Below are positions 1 to 10,021 of a stretch of DNA of 64,000 nt, piece after piece (the first letter of the stretch is position 1; every line of letters begins with the position of its first letter). Location of the stretch: assembly GCA_903834925.1 (NCBI GenBank), contig CAILLA010000146.1, forward strand, positions 16,299-80,298. Direction: 5' to 3'. A program made the translations under genes and the position numbers. Below the pieces are notes generated by a model. It saw only the letters and a program-made list of their open reading frames with translations, was not told where the DNA came from and did not search any database. The stretch comes from an uncultured Schlesneria sp. GTDB taxonomy: Bacteria; Planctomycetota; Planctomycetia; Planctomycetales; Planctomycetaceae.

Positions 1-75
1 TTGAAATGGGATTCGTGCAGCCATTAACAATCTCCGTCGCAAAAATTCTCGGTTAGGCTGAATGAACTTTTCTAC

Positions 76-837
76 TTATCGCGACAGCCATCCGCCGTCA
101 ATCGCGACGGTACTTCCATGCATATAGTTCGAAGCATCTGAAGCAAGAAACACACAAAGTCCCGCAAGTTCATCCGGTTGCCCCCACCGACCGACAGGAA
201 TCCGATCCAGGATTTGTGGTCCCCGTACCGGATCATCTTGAAGAACGTGTGATAACGAGGTTTCAAAATAGCCAGGACAGATGCAGTTAACGTTAATTCC
301 TTGCCGACTCCAGGAATTTGCCAAAGACTTGGTCAGTCCCGCCAAACCATGTTTGGCAGCCGCGTAAGCGGGAATATTGAGGCCACCCTCAAACGTCATC
401 ACCGAACCGATGTTGATAATCTTGCCTCGCCCCCGAACTAACATGTGCTGAGCGGCTTGCTGAGACAGGTCGAACGACGCATGAAGATGCACCTCAAACA
501 ATTGATGCCATTCGGAAAGGGGATATTCTTCCGGCGGATGGCGATGTGAAATTCCGGCATTGTTGACGAGAATATCAAGTTGCCCTGTCTGCTCAATAAT
601 TCGATCGACCAACCCTGCTCGGTCTGACGGTTGGCCAAGGTCAGCCGAAAAGCCCCAGAACTTACGACCCGTCACGCGAACCAGTCGTTCAAGCTCGGAC
701 CAGTCACCAGAGCGACTGACACCAACAACATCCGCACCCGCTTCCGCAAGCCCTACGGACATTGCCTGACCGAGCCCCCGGCTGGCTCCGGTCACCAAAG
801 CGATGCGACCATCAAGTTTAAATAAATCGAGGATCAT
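76..837 (-). CDS. SDR family oxidoreductase (sugar-acid dehydrogenase-like)
   Basis: Short-chain dehydrogenase/reductase of about 253 residues, predicted to be a cytosolic NAD(P)-dependent alcohol/ketone oxidoreductase. The Rossmann glycine motif TGASRGLG is near the N-terminus, followed by NNAG, a catalytic Ser in NIGSV, YAAAK (catalytic Tyr and Lys) and a C-terminal IDGGW typical of the classical family. The overall look is closest to 2-deoxy-D-gluconate 3-dehydrogenase or gluconate 5-dehydrogenase, but the substrate cannot be read from sequence. The frame is open upstream to 894; I chose the ATG at 837 because the family motif begins shortly after MILDLFKLDGR. No clear operon partner is visible. 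Confidence 0.9.
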   Translation of the reverse strand: MILDLFKLDGRIALVTGASRGLGQAMSVGLAEAGADVVGVSRSGDWSELERLVRVTGRKFWGFSADLGQPSDRAGLVDRIIEQTGQLDILVNNAGISHRHPPEEYPLSEWHQLFEVHLHASFDLSQQAAQHMLVRGRGKIINIGSVMTFEGGLNIPAYAAAKHGLAGLTKSLANSWSRQGINVNCICPGYFETSLSHVLQDDPVRGPQILDRIPVGRWGQPDELAGLCVFLASDASNYMHGSTVAIDGGWLSR

Positions 838-1151
838 TTTCGTGCTGTGACCTTGCTGTAAAACTTCAGGGAAACACGGACGACATTCCTTCATCGCCCT
901 GTTTTGCCGTTAGCCGCTTCTTCCGAATGATTTGCAATACCGACAATCGTTAACTTTAACAATTCTTCCGTTTGCTTCGCTTCAAGCGAATTCCATGCAT
1001 TCGTTGCGGTCCGCAGGATAAGCACGCTGCGCAGGTTTGCCCAGTCAGCCCGAAGATTCGGCTGGTTTAGCCGATCAGAGGCATGACAGGCCCGTTCTCA
1101 GCCGATGTCACCCGTGTAGTTTTCATCTTCATCTCGCAACGGTACATTGTT
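838..1151. other. Intergenic region between divergent genes
   Basis: About 310 bases separate the minus-strand SDR gene from the plus-strand DUF1501 gene, so promoters for both presumably lie here. I see no strong hairpin, repeat or recognisable regulatory motif. Confidence 0.4.
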
Positions 1152-2342
1152 ATGGCAATTTGGAACTGGGGTCGGAAGAGGGAATCTCGAATGTTAGCGG
1201 CCGAAAATGTCACCGATGCAGACGGTGTTTCGCGTCGTGACTTCCTGCGCGCAGGGGGGCTGACTGTGGTCGGATTGTCCGGAGCCGCTCGCGCCGCGTC
1301 ATTGATGGCGAATTCAAATCGCCGGGCAATATTGATTCTGATGACCGGCGGCGTCAGCCAACTGGAAACTTTTGACCCAAAGCCCGATGCTCCCGCATCA
1401 ATTCGAGGCCCGTTTAAATCGATCGAAACCGCTGTGCCAGGCGTGCGGTTTGGAGAATCGCTTCCAGGATTGGCGTTGCGATCCAACCGTTTTGCGGTCA
1501 TTCGCTCGATGAACCATTCCTACGCTCCTATCCACGAGACCGGAATGCAGTTACTTCAGACGGGGCGGCTGTCGGTTAATGGAATCAAGTTTCCGAACTG
1601 GGGCAGTCTGGTCGCAAGTAACGTTGTCACAAAGAACGGCATTTCCCCCAACATCATTCTTCCGCAACCACTTGCTGAAACCGGTGTCGCCACTTACCGA
1701 GGCCAGCAGGCAGGAATCCTGGGAAGTGAGTGGGAACCGCAGCTTGTGACGAAAGACGTTGCGGACGAGCCTGAGTCGATCCGAAGAATGTATGGCGACA
1801 CCGAATTCGGTCGATTGCTGCTGAAGGCAAGACAGCTTGCGGAACACGGAACACGCTGTGTCACCGTGAATTTATTCGATTCGCTGAAAGATCGGATCAC
1901 ATGGGATTGCCATGGCGACAAGAGTTGCGGTCCGGCGACACTATTTGATTATCAGGCAAAACTTTGCCCGGAATTCGATCAAGCGATGTCAGGCCTGCTA
2001 GACGACCTATCGCAGCGCGGAATGCTGGATGACACTCTCGTCGTCGCAACAAGCGAATTCGGTCGAACTCCTCAAGTCAACGAAAATATGGGGCGAGATC
2101 ACTGGCCTCTTTGCTGGTCCGCGATTGTTGCCGGTGGAAAAGTCTCCGGTGGAAAGGTGATCGGCTCCAGCGATTACGCCGCTGCGGAACCTCTGGAACG
2201 ACCGATCGAACCTGGCGAACTGACGGCAACGCTACTCAACTGGTGCGGAATCGACGGTGCGTCTCAATCGTTTACTTACGAAAAAGAAGCGATTTCGCTA
2301 GTTCCTCACGCCCCGGTTACCGAACTATGGGAAACGGCTTAA
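1152..2342 (+). CDS. DUF1501 domain-containing Tat-exported protein
   Basis: DUF1501 protein of about 396 residues, a sulfatase/alkaline-phosphatase-fold family greatly expanded in Planctomycetota and usually paired with DUF1549/DUF1553 proteins; its reaction is not established. A twin-arginine signal (SRRDFLRAGG) followed by a hydrophobic stretch indicates folded export across the membrane. LILMTGGVSQLETFDPKP and EFGRTPQVNENMGRDHWP are characteristic family blocks, the latter probably metal-binding. Two starts are plausible, ATG 1152 (MAIWNWG) and ATG 1191 (MLAAEN); the longer frame from 1083 adds unlikely residues. No DUF1549 partner is adjacent; one lies at 43.4 kb. Confidence 0.9.
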   Translation: MAIWNWGRKRESRMLAAENVTDADGVSRRDFLRAGGLTVVGLSGAARAASLMANSNRRAILILMTGGVSQLETFDPKPDAPASIRGPFKSIETAVPGVRFGESLPGLALRSNRFAVIRSMNHSYAPIHETGMQLLQTGRLSVNGIKFPNWGSLVASNVVTKNGISPNIILPQPLAETGVATYRGQQAGILGSEWEPQLVTKDVADEPESIRRMYGDTEFGRLLLKARQLAEHGTRCVTVNLFDSLKDRITWDCHGDKSCGPATLFDYQAKLCPEFDQAMSGLLDDLSQRGMLDDTLVVATSEFGRTPQVNENMGRDHWPLCWSAIVAGGKVSGGKVIGSSDYAAAEPLERPIEPGELTATLLNWCGIDGASQSFTYEKEAISLVPHAPVTELWETA

Positions 2343-2433
2343 GGCTTTTTCGAAGCGATATTGATCGCCTGAATCACCGTATCGGAGTCTTTTCCGATGC
2401 GACTTACTGAATCCCATGCCGGCCATAAACCGG

Positions 2434-3630
2434 TTATTCGTCTTGCTCGGTGTCACTTTCGTTGCCGGGCATTTCGGGTCTGTCCGACGCTTTTTCCCAA
2501 GGTGGCGTTGGGCCGTGGTATTGATAATACTGGCATTCAATCCGTCCACTGTAGAGCTTTCTTCGGCGATCGGCACGACATCTGAAAAGTCGCTCAAACC
2601 CACGATGTGATGTCAGGACGTAGATTGACCAGGTAGTCAGAGGACCGAACGCATCGGCCATGTCGTCGTAGATCTCGGCTGCGGATTCACTGTCTCCCAG
2701 TCGTTCGCCGTACGGAGGGTTGGTGATGATCACTCCATATTCGAGTGATGTTTTCAACTCCAGGACATCCATTGTTTTGAATTCGATGTCGCCACCCATC
2801 CCTGCTTCGATGGCATTCGATTGAGCCAATCGCAGAACCCTGTCGTCGATGTCGCTGGCCATCAAGGGGAATTTGGGTTTGCCGAGCATCAGATCTCGTG
2901 CTTCTTCACGCGCCTGCTTCCAGTTTTCGCGTGTCAATTGATGCCAATTCTCACAGAGAAAATTGCGATTAAGGCCCGGAGCACGGTTTCGGCCGATCAT
3001 GGCTGCTTCGATCGCGATTGTTCCGGACCCACAAAACGGATCGAGGAACTGACGTTCTCGATTCCAGCAACTGATTAAAACCAGAGCCGCCGCCGTCGTT
3101 TCGCGTAAAGGAGCCGCACCTGAGGTGGCTCGGTAGCCTCGCTTGTGCAGGCCGGGTCCCGATGTATCGATCAACAAAAGGGCCTGATCTTTTAAAATCG
3201 AGACCTCAATCTGATACTCCGTCCCCGTTTCCTCAAACCAGTGACGTTGATAACTCTTCTTCAAACTTTCGACAATCGCCTTCTTGGTAACGGCTTGAAT
3301 GGTCGGCTCATGGTGCAATTGGGACCGGACCGATTTGCCCGAAACAGGGAACCTGGCATCGACAGGAAGCCATTCGTTCCACGGCAATCCCTCGACCTGG
3401 TCGAAGTATTCTCCGAAATCGTATGCGGGAAACCCGCCGACTTTCACGAGGAGTCGATCCGCCGAGCGTAGCCAGAGATTACAACGACAAATTGCCAATT
3501 CGTCGCCAACGAAGGTCACTCGACCATCTTCAGAGTATTGCTGGTGATATCCCAGATCGTGTAATTCGCGCGAGACAACCGCTTCCAGGCCAAACGCCGA
3601 TGTCGCGATTAATTCTATCTGTCGAGCCAT
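2434..3630 (-). CDS. THUMP-domain class I SAM-dependent rRNA/tRNA methyltransferase
   Basis: RNA guanine-N2 methyltransferase of the RlmL N-terminal (YcbY) type, about 398 residues. The N-terminal THUMP/ferredoxin-like part (IELIATSAFGLEAVVSREL) binds RNA. The methyltransferase part holds FLDPFCGSGTIAIEAA (SAM-binding motif I) and NPPYGERLGD (motif IV, the N2-amine-modifying NPPY signature). Unlike enterobacterial RlmKL there is no second methyltransferase domain. The C-terminal tail is short and acidic. Start ATG 3630 (MARQIEL) fits the family; the frame is open to 3714. By analogy the target would be G2445 of 23S rRNA, which is inference. It faces away from the plus-strand Bax-inhibitor gene. 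Confidence 0.88.
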   Translation of the reverse strand: MARQIELIATSAFGLEAVVSRELHDLGYHQQYSEDGRVTFVGDELAICRCNLWLRSADRLLVKVGGFPAYDFGEYFDQVEGLPWNEWLPVDARFPVSGKSVRSQLHHEPTIQAVTKKAIVESLKKSYQRHWFEETGTEYQIEVSILKDQALLLIDTSGPGLHKRGYRATSGAAPLRETTAAALVLISCWNRERQFLDPFCGSGTIAIEAAMIGRNRAPGLNRNFLCENWHQLTRENWKQAREEARDLMLGKPKFPLMASDIDDRVLRLAQSNAIEAGMGGDIEFKTMDVLELKTSLEYGVIITNPPYGERLGDSESAAEIYDDMADAFGPLTTWSIYVLTSHRGFERLFRCRADRRRKLYSGRIECQYYQYHGPTPPWEKASDRPEMPGNESDTEQDE

Positions 3631-3881
3631 AACCGTAATTCGCAAAAAGATCTCAGGATAGCGAGTTTGAGAGGGAACGGGAACCTTTAATACGCGAGGC
3701 TTCTCGCTCTTCACTTGAATTGGGCGTATAATCCTCAGTTGGCGCGATTTTGCCGGAAAACGATTTGAACCGGACCGGCGACATCTGCGTTATGGCATTG
3801 AAGAAACTCTCTCTCGGTAAAACGAGACGCCCACATTTTGGCGCTGGGCTGACTGAAAAATACAATAAAAGGAATCTGCGA

Positions 3882-4637
3882 ATGAGAAGTCACAATCCCG
3901 TGTTGAACGTTGCGACCATGGATTCATTTCGGGGCGAATTCTTTCCCGCCAGCCAAAGTATGACGATTCAGGGTACGGCAACAAAGACTCTGATTCTGCT
4001 TGGAATGTGCTTCGGCACCGCATCAATGACGTTCGCGATGACTCGTACCGGCGGTCAGCCAGCGGCATTTCCCTGGATCATTGCAGGGGTAGTCGGAAGT
4101 CTGGTATTCAGTCTGGCCACCTGCTTTAAGCCAACCTGGGCACCGTTTACGGCACCACTTTATGCACTGACCGAGGGACTGTTGCTCGGCGCGATTTCTG
4201 GTTCCTATGAACGAGTATACAATGGCATCGTACCGCAAGCCGCACTGGCTACGCTCGGAACGATGGGTGCCATGCTGTTTGCCTACAAAACCGGATTAAT
4301 TCGACCTACCAACCGATTTATGTTGGGTGTCTCGTCCGCAACAGGTGGAATCGCCGTGCTATATATGATTGCAATCATCTGTTCATTTTTCGGTGTCCGC
4401 CTGCCGTTCCTGTATCAGCCGAGCTTGATTGGAATTGGAATCACGTTGGTGATCGCGATTGTGGCAGCCCTCAACCTGATCATCGACTTTGCGTCGATCC
4501 AACAGGCTGCGTCAAGCGGAGCACCAAAGTATTTCGAATGGTACTCCGCTTTCGGCCTGATGGTGACGCTCGTCTGGTTGTACGTGGAAGTCCTTCGCTT
4601 GCTGTCGATGATCTCCGGCTACACTCGTAACGACTGA
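3882..4637 (+). CDS. Bax inhibitor-1/YccA family membrane protein
   Basis: Integral membrane protein of about 251 residues with roughly seven hydrophobic segments. The N-terminal RSHNPVLN and TMDSFRGEFF, followed by MTIQGTATKTLILLG, are hallmarks of bacterial YccA/BI-1 (TMBIM) proteins, which are pH-sensitive ion-leak or stress-related proteins. The ending IDFASIQQAASSGAPKYFEWYSAFGLMVTLVWLYVEVLRLL matches the family C-terminus. Start ATG 3882 is supported by an AAAGGA ribosome site about ten bases upstream; the upstream open frame from 3750 does not resemble the family. The gene appears to stand alone. Confidence 0.9.
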   Translation: MRSHNPVLNVATMDSFRGEFFPASQSMTIQGTATKTLILLGMCFGTASMTFAMTRTGGQPAAFPWIIAGVVGSLVFSLATCFKPTWAPFTAPLYALTEGLLLGAISGSYERVYNGIVPQAALATLGTMGAMLFAYKTGLIRPTNRFMLGVSSATGGIAVLYMIAIICSFFGVRLPFLYQPSLIGIGITLVIAIVAALNLIIDFASIQQAASSGAPKYFEWYSAFGLMVTLVWLYVEVLRLLSMISGYTRND

Positions 4638-4679
4638 TTAATCGTCTTAATCGTCGCCTGTCGTATGTTCCGGCGCCGA

Positions 4680-6275
4680 TCAATGAGCGGTCGGTGCCGC
4701 CACCTCAACCGAAGTACCGATCTTGGGGGGGTGAAAGAAAAATGCCAGTGCCATCGCAGCGATCAGGGCAGCAAAACAAGGGATTTGAAACAGTTCGCGG
4801 AAATGAACGCGACCGTTTTCAATCTGATCAACTTCGCGATTTGCGAGAGCACCGACAAATTCGATCGATAAAGTGTCCTTCGGCAACGAACCGCCGGTCA
4901 CCTTCACGTTTCCGGCTCCAATCCCGTCAACCGATTCCAAGATCGCTTGCAGTTGGGCCGCAGTGGCGTCCCCAGGAATCTTATCGATCGACCGCTTTCC
5001 AAAGGGAAGCTGGTATGTGCCGTTAGCTGGAGGGAGATTCGCTTTGAGAGTCTGAACCTCGTTGGTCTCTTTGGAACCTTTCACGGTTGTTGAGGTGACT
5101 ACTTCCGTCAACGCATCAAATAACGGCGGACAGGCAAAGTTAGCGACCAACGCACCAATCCCGAGGATCATCAGATTGAACAACCCCTGAGCGCTGGTTC
5201 GTGCATCCTTCGGAAAATGCTCGTCGACAAAAATGTAAACGGTGGCAAAGAAAAATGCGTAACAAACCCCATGCAGGATATTTACGGTAACTATCAACCA
5301 TTTGAAGGACTCGTCACCAAAGTAGGCGAATACCGCGAATCTTGCTGCGTGCCCAAGAATTCCGATCACCATCGTCCACCGCCACCCGAGTCTCTTCAAA
5401 CAAGCGCCCAACACGGCCATCGTCAGAATTTCTGCAATTTGTCCGATGCTCATCACAGGCGTGACCCAGTTCCCTGGAATTCCTACCGTGGGGAGAAAAC
5501 GGCCAGTCCAATTGAAAAAACAGTTATGGACGAAGGAATCGATGAGGGTGACGATCCAAAGCACGAGTACGAACGGATGAGCCAGCAATTTCATGGACTC
5601 GAGCCACGCAAGTCCTTCGCTCGAATCTTTCGCTGGTTTCGCTGGGGTGTGTGGCAAGGTAAGACTGAATGCTGCAAGAACCAGCGATGCGATGCCAGCA
5701 ACAATATATGTTTGAGCAGTCGCATCCTGCATCGCTGTACCAGTCAGCGGTGAACCAAAAACTGCACCCAGCCAGTCAACCGTGGTTTTGGGATTGGATT
5801 CACGAACCTTTGCCCAATCGACGAGCAAAAAGACAGGTGGCCATGCCGCAGCAATCCATCCGATTGTCCCCCCCATACGGACGATTCCAAATTCACGTTG
5901 AGCATCCTTCATGGCTGCGAACGCGATGGAATTTGTAATTGAGATTGTTGGCACATAGACCACGCAGTGTATCAGCATCAGCGCGAAAAACGTCCAAAAG
6001 TCGTGAACCCATGCCAATGCCAAGATCGACAGACCGCCGATGAGATGGCTGATGGCAAGGAATTTTTCGGCAGCAAAATTGCGATCAGCGAACTGGTTAC
6101 CAAAAAACATCGCGAGAATCGCGGCAACAGGGAATGTGTTGAGAATTAATGACTGCTGCTGTGGCGTGAACCCCAAACTCGGAAGATAACCAAAGATTAA
6201 TGGCAACCACGCGCCCCAGATAAAGAATTCGAGAAACATCATCGCGAACAGTTTTAAGAATACAGACCTCTGCAT
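4680..6275 (-). CDS. MFS transporter, nucleoside:H+ symporter type, with inserted repeat domain
   Basis: Major facilitator protein of about 531 residues related to the nucleoside:proton symporter (NupG/XapB) group. It begins MQRSVFLKLFAMMFLEFFIWGAWLP, typical of that group, and has about twelve hydrophobic segments. Unusually, between the last two helices (DNA about 4800-5090) it carries roughly 100 hydrophilic residues including DATAAQLQAILESVDGIGAGNV, which resembles a repeat motif seen in large planctomycete surface proteins. Start ATG 6275 is chosen because GAAGGA lies about six bases upstream; the in-frame ATG at 6290 lacks such a site. Substrate specificity cannot be read. Confidence 0.87.
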   Translation of the reverse strand: MQRSVFLKLFAMMFLEFFIWGAWLPLIFGYLPSLGFTPQQQSLILNTFPVAAILAMFFGNQFADRNFAAEKFLAISHLIGGLSILALAWVHDFWTFFALMLIHCVVYVPTISITNSIAFAAMKDAQREFGIVRMGGTIGWIAAAWPPVFLLVDWAKVRESNPKTTVDWLGAVFGSPLTGTAMQDATAQTYIVAGIASLVLAAFSLTLPHTPAKPAKDSSEGLAWLESMKLLAHPFVLVLWIVTLIDSFVHNCFFNWTGRFLPTVGIPGNWVTPVMSIGQIAEILTMAVLGACLKRLGWRWTMVIGILGHAARFAVFAYFGDESFKWLIVTVNILHGVCYAFFFATVYIFVDEHFPKDARTSAQGLFNLMILGIGALVANFACPPLFDALTEVVTSTTVKGSKETNEVQTLKANLPPANGTYQLPFGKRSIDKIPGDATAAQLQAILESVDGIGAGNVKVTGGSLPKDTLSIEFVGALANREVDQIENGRVHFRELFQIPCFAALIAAMALAFFFHPPKIGTSVEVAAPTAH

Positions 6276-6483
6276 CAGGGCTTCCTTCATGGGATTGTGA
6301 ATCTGGCTTGGTTTGGCTTGGGAGATGATGCCGTGGATGGTGTCGAAGGGCAAGTAATCCGTCGATTTCCGTGGTCGAAGGATGATTGGATTCCACTGAT
6401 ATTGGCTTCCAGCCCACTCTACAGGGGTTTTGTTCCCCAATTTCATTTGAAAAGACTGACGGCCTCGACAATTCGGCCGAATC

Positions 6484-7590
6484 CTAGCTTGGAGCAACTG
6501 TCGATTCCGGGTTTTCGTTCCGTGACAGGCTTAAAACTATACCGATCGCGAGCAAGCTGACGACGAGGTTGCTTCCGCCAGCGCTGATGAGCGGATGCGA
6601 AATCCCTTTGGGCGGGACCATGGCGGTGACCACCGCAATATTTAACATGGCCTGGCCGGTTAATTGTGTCAGCAACGTGAAGCTGGCCAGATAGGCGAAT
6701 CTCCTTCTGTCCAGATGATTCAGCATTCGCAAACCTGACAAATATAAGCCGCACCAGAGGGCGATCAGGCTGAGCGACCCAATCAGACCCAATTCTTCGC
6801 CGATCACCGCGAAGACAAAGTCGGTATTCGCCTCGGGAAGAAAGCTCAGCTTCTGCCAGCCGCGTCCTAAACCGACGCCGTGCAGTCCACCCGCACCTAA
6901 CGTGACCAGTGACTGCTTCAGTTGATAGGGAGCGTCGTCAAAATTGGCCCAGCTTTCCAGAAACCCGGCGATTCGGCGCTGCTGGTACGGTTTCATCGCC
7001 AATGTACCGATTGCAATCGGTACGCAAACACCAATGCCAAGCAGAAAATTCCGTAATGGCCAGCCAGCCAGGAAAAGAACCAGTGTGGCGCTGCCGAGCA
7101 GAAACACTGCGGTTCCCAGATCGGGTTCAATCAGCACCAGTGGAACCGAAATCAGAATAGGAATCACAAAAGGGACCGTTCCCGAAAACCAGTTGGCCAG
7201 TCGATCGCGATTCCAATCGGCAAGCCAGCACATCGTCAGCGGGACCGCGATTTTCGCCAGTTCTGAGGGCTGAGCGGAAACCCCTGGAATTCGAATCCAG
7301 CGTTGCGCCCCTTTCACTCGCACTCCGATTCCTGGTACCAGGACAAGAATCAGCAGTGCGATGGTCGCGATAAAGAGCCAGGGAGCAAACCGCTTCCAGA
7401 ATTCAGGGTGTTGCGACGCCGCAAATCGCGATGCAATCAGTCCGATCACCAGAAACACCAGGTGTCGCGACAGATGAACCTGTTCAAATTCGGTCGGCCA
7501 TGAGGTGACGCTGGAGCTATGGACCATCAGCAACCCGAACCCCAGTAACAGGGCGGCAAAAGCCACGAAAAGTTGCCTGCATAGTTCCAT
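6484..7590 (-). CDS. ftsW: FtsW/RodA/SpoVE-family peptidoglycan glycosyltransferase
   Basis: SEDS-family polytopic membrane protein of about 368 residues. SEDS proteins polymerise glycan strands from lipid II at the divisome (FtsW) or elongasome (RodA). Visible family blocks are GAQRWIRIPG...QPSELAKIA, NTDFVFAVIGEELG and PPKGISHPLISAGGSN near the C-terminus; the PPKG...SAGGS form is closer to FtsW than RodA. About ten hydrophobic segments are present. Start ATG 7590 follows a strong GGAAGGAA ribosome site. It stands alone rather than in a dcw cluster. Planctomycetota have reduced division gene sets, so the role could differ from classical FtsW. Confidence 0.87.
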   Translation of the reverse strand: MELCRQLFVAFAALLLGFGLLMVHSSSVTSWPTEFEQVHLSRHLVFLVIGLIASRFAASQHPEFWKRFAPWLFIATIALLILVLVPGIGVRVKGAQRWIRIPGVSAQPSELAKIAVPLTMCWLADWNRDRLANWFSGTVPFVIPILISVPLVLIEPDLGTAVFLLGSATLVLFLAGWPLRNFLLGIGVCVPIAIGTLAMKPYQQRRIAGFLESWANFDDAPYQLKQSLVTLGAGGLHGVGLGRGWQKLSFLPEANTDFVFAVIGEELGLIGSLSLIALWCGLYLSGLRMLNHLDRRRFAYLASFTLLTQLTGQAMLNIAVVTAMVPPKGISHPLISAGGSNLVVSLLAIGIVLSLSRNENPESTVAPS

Positions 7591-8034
7591 ATGATTCCTT
7601 CCGACGCTGGCAGCATCGGCGATGACGACGAAGACGACAATTCGCCCTCTCGTGCGAGCCATCGGCAGACGGATTTGAAAACTTAAGGAAGAAATCTGTG
7701 GCCGCTGCCGCGAGTTTTGAATTCAGTTCAAAATGCCCGAATAAGCGCGATATCGGATCTGGCTGACGCCCCGACTGGCGGTTTTATGGATTTCCGCCCG
7801 AGGACGAATAGGAATGTCGGTGAACGTCATTTCCTAATTGCGGGTCACGAAATAGAATGTCTTGTTGGTTTAGTTAGGCCAAAGTCGCCATCATCAGGCG
7901 AAGTGATGATGGTGACTTTGGAAGAAAACCTGAGGTTTGACTGAACGAATCGGGTTTTAGGTTCGAAGAAATCTCAGTGCAAAACCGTTAGCGACCCGTT
8001 CGCGAATTTACGCGGATCAGGAACAGGACAAAAC
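7591..8034. other. Intergenic region upstream of nadA
   Basis: About 440 bases between divergent ftsW and nadA. It presumably holds both promoters. The one clear structure is a long perfect-pairing hairpin at 7879-7921, listed separately; nothing else recognisable was seen. Confidence 0.4.
7879..7921. repeat. 18-bp stem hairpin upstream of nadA
   Basis: Left arm CCAAAGTCGCCATCATCA (7879-7896), a 7-base loop and a right arm (7904-7921) pair over 18 positions with one G-T wobble. No T-tract follows on either strand, so it is not an obvious intrinsic terminator. It lies 113 bases before the nadA start, where an RNA structure could affect a leader transcript, or it may be a small palindromic repeat. 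Confidence 0.6.
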
Positions 8035-9030
8035 ATGGAACTTCCCGTCATCAATACGAATGCATCCGTCGAGGTCTATGAAGATACGTTGGATCTGATG
8101 GACGAGATTGAGGCTCTAAAAAAAGAACGCGATGCGTCGATCCTTGCTCACTTCTATGTCGATGGGGACTTACAGGACATCGCTGACTTTACAGGCGACA
8201 GTTTGAAACTTGCCCGCGATGCGACGCAGGTCAAGACATCGACCATCGTCTTCTGCGGCGTTCATTTCATGGGCGAGTCGGCCAAGATTCTCAGCCCGGA
8301 AAAGAAAGTTCTGATGCCCGATTTGCACGCAGGATGTTCCCTGGCCGAAAGCTGCCCTGCTGATCGGCTGGCGGCGTACCAGACGGAACTGCGAGCCAAG
8401 GGACACGATTTCCAGACGGTCGCCTATATCAATACCACCGCTGCCGTCAAATCGTTGTGTGATTGGATTGTGACGAGTGGAAACGCTCGTGAGATTATCG
8501 ATCGCGTTCCTTCAGATAAAGAAATCCTGTTCGTGCCTGACCAGCATCTCGGTCGGTATTTGAGTTCGGTGACCGGTCGCCCAATGATCCTCTGGCCCGG
8601 TTCGTGTATGGTCCACGAAGTTTTCAGTGTGCAAGACTTGTTGCGAGCCAAGCGGAATCATCCCGGTTCGTTGGTGATGGCTCACCCCGAATGCCCCGCG
8701 AACATTCTCGAAGTGGCGGACATCATTGGCGGCACTGAAAAGATGCGAAAGTACGTTGCGTCAGTGACGGAACCCAAAACGTTTCTTGTCGCTACAGAAG
8801 CGAACATGATTCATCCGTTAAAGAAATTAGCTCCTCATCACGAATACATTCCGGTTCCCGGAATTATGACCTCAACGGGCGAAACATGTGCCTGCAATCG
8901 CTGTCCCCACATGGCGCTCAACACACTACAAAAAGTGCGAGACTGCCTGAAGTTCTCCAGCCCGGAAATCGTCTGGCAACCCTATTTTTCGCAGGCCCAA
9001 GACGTCTTAAAAAGAAGCCTTCTTCAGTAG
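8035..9030 (+). CDS. nadA: Quinolinate synthase NadA
   Basis: Cytosolic [4Fe-4S] enzyme of 331 residues that condenses iminoaspartate with dihydroxyacetone phosphate to quinolinate in de novo NAD synthesis. Family blocks are [66 protein letters not shown] and [12 protein letters not shown]; cysteines in these last blocks supply the cluster ligands. Length is typical. ATG 8035 gives a normal N-terminus. No nadB or nadC lies nearby, so it seems to be a lone locus. Confidence 0.95.
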   Translation: MELPVINTNASVEVYEDTLDLMDEIEALKKERDASILAHFYVDGDLQDIADFTGDSLKLARDATQVKTSTIVFCGVHFMGESAKILSPEKKVLMPDLHAGCSLAESCPADRLAAYQTELRAKGHDFQTVAYINTTAAVKSLCDWIVTSGNAREIIDRVPSDKEILFVPDQHLGRYLSSVTGRPMILWPGSCMVHEVFSVQDLLRAKRNHPGSLVMAHPECPANILEVADIIGGTEKMRKYVASVTEPKTFLVATEANMIHPLKKLAPHHEYIPVPGIMTSTGETCACNRCPHMALNTLQKVRDCLKFSSPEIVWQPYFSQAQDVLKRSLLQ

Positions 9031-10021
9031 TAGGGCAGGGCTTCTTAAGTAGGGTGGGACAAGTCTTCGACGTCCCACCAAAACCATAACCCAACAAGCG
9101 GTTTGGAAACGCAAAAATTCTTGAAGCGAGACCAACGAAGGAAACAACGAGGGGCCACGATTAGAGATGATTAAGTTGACTATCTTGATCGAGTTCCCTT
9201 TTGCAGCCGCGACTTGACTATCAACACAGGTAAATGCAAGGCAACGTGGCCGATGTTGCCTGAATCGAGAGTTGATCGTCGATGTGACGTGAAATGAATC
9301 GAGCACGGCAGCGTCGACTCAATAGGTATCAGGTAATTCGGACATCAGCCGTTTCACAAACGCGGATTCGGCGATCCCTTCTAGACGGCTGTTACCGCCA
9401 GGATGCCTTAGAACTGAAAGATTGGGAATGTCGCAGGATATCCTAATCAACGGCGAAATAGCGATGTGTGATATAGCGATGCCAGGCGAATTGTGCTAAT
9501 CCACATCTGACGAAATTCCGTACTGGCTGGTCCGTCGAGATTCAAAACGCGAATCAATCGTCAGGCCGCAGGAGTTGTGCCGACGATTTGACCTGTTTCG
9601 AAAACAGTTAATGCGGATTCAACGTCAGCCTGCGTGGGGTCATCAAGGAAGAAACGGGGTCAATTCAAATTAAGAGGAAGAGTACAACCACGAAATACCT
9701 GGCTTCGGGCTTCGCCCGCAGCCCAAACTGGAGAAGAATTTGAACCACGAAAGACACGGAAATCACGAAAAAAACAGTAGAGGCGAGTCGGGCGACGTAA
9801 GTTCCCGGATTCTTTTCTTCAATAGATTATTCACGCTCTGCAAAGAAAATAAACGTTATTAATACAAAATACACGAAACAAATACGGCAGGTGGAGAGAT
9901 TCGATGATTCCTGGTTTACGGTTCAAATTTAAAGGATTTTATCAATGAATCGATTCATCGCATTGATGACGTTTTCGGGTGATTTCCCTTCACACTTTTG
10001 GTCCCGTGTTCCTAAGTGACT
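9031..10021. other. Long intergenic region with short repeats
   Basis: About 990 bases with no convincing coding frame between nadA and the enolase-superfamily gene. Contents: a GGTGGGAC/GTCCCACC hairpin just after nadA (listed separately), a CGGGCTTCGCCCG palindrome near 9708 and AT-rich, repeat-like text such as GAACCACGAAAGACACGGAA near 9740. I could not identify an RNA gene here. Confidence 0.4.
9050..9085. repeat. Dispersed GGTGGGAC hairpin repeat, copy 1
   Basis: GGTGGGAC (9053-9060), an 11-base loop AAGTCTTCGAC and GTCCCACC (9072-9079) form an 8-bp stem, preceded by GTAGG and followed by AAAA. A near copy occurs at 27769-27804. There is no T-tract, so this looks like a REP-type element rather than a terminator, although its position just after nadA could protect the transcript end. 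Confidence 0.6.

Noticed and set aside
5217..5753. 178-codon plus-strand open frame
   Set aside because: Antisense to the MFS gene, with composition unlike a protein.
9050..9085. Hairpin after nadA as an intrinsic terminator
   Set aside because: No T-run follows, and the sequence recurs elsewhere as a dispersed repeat.
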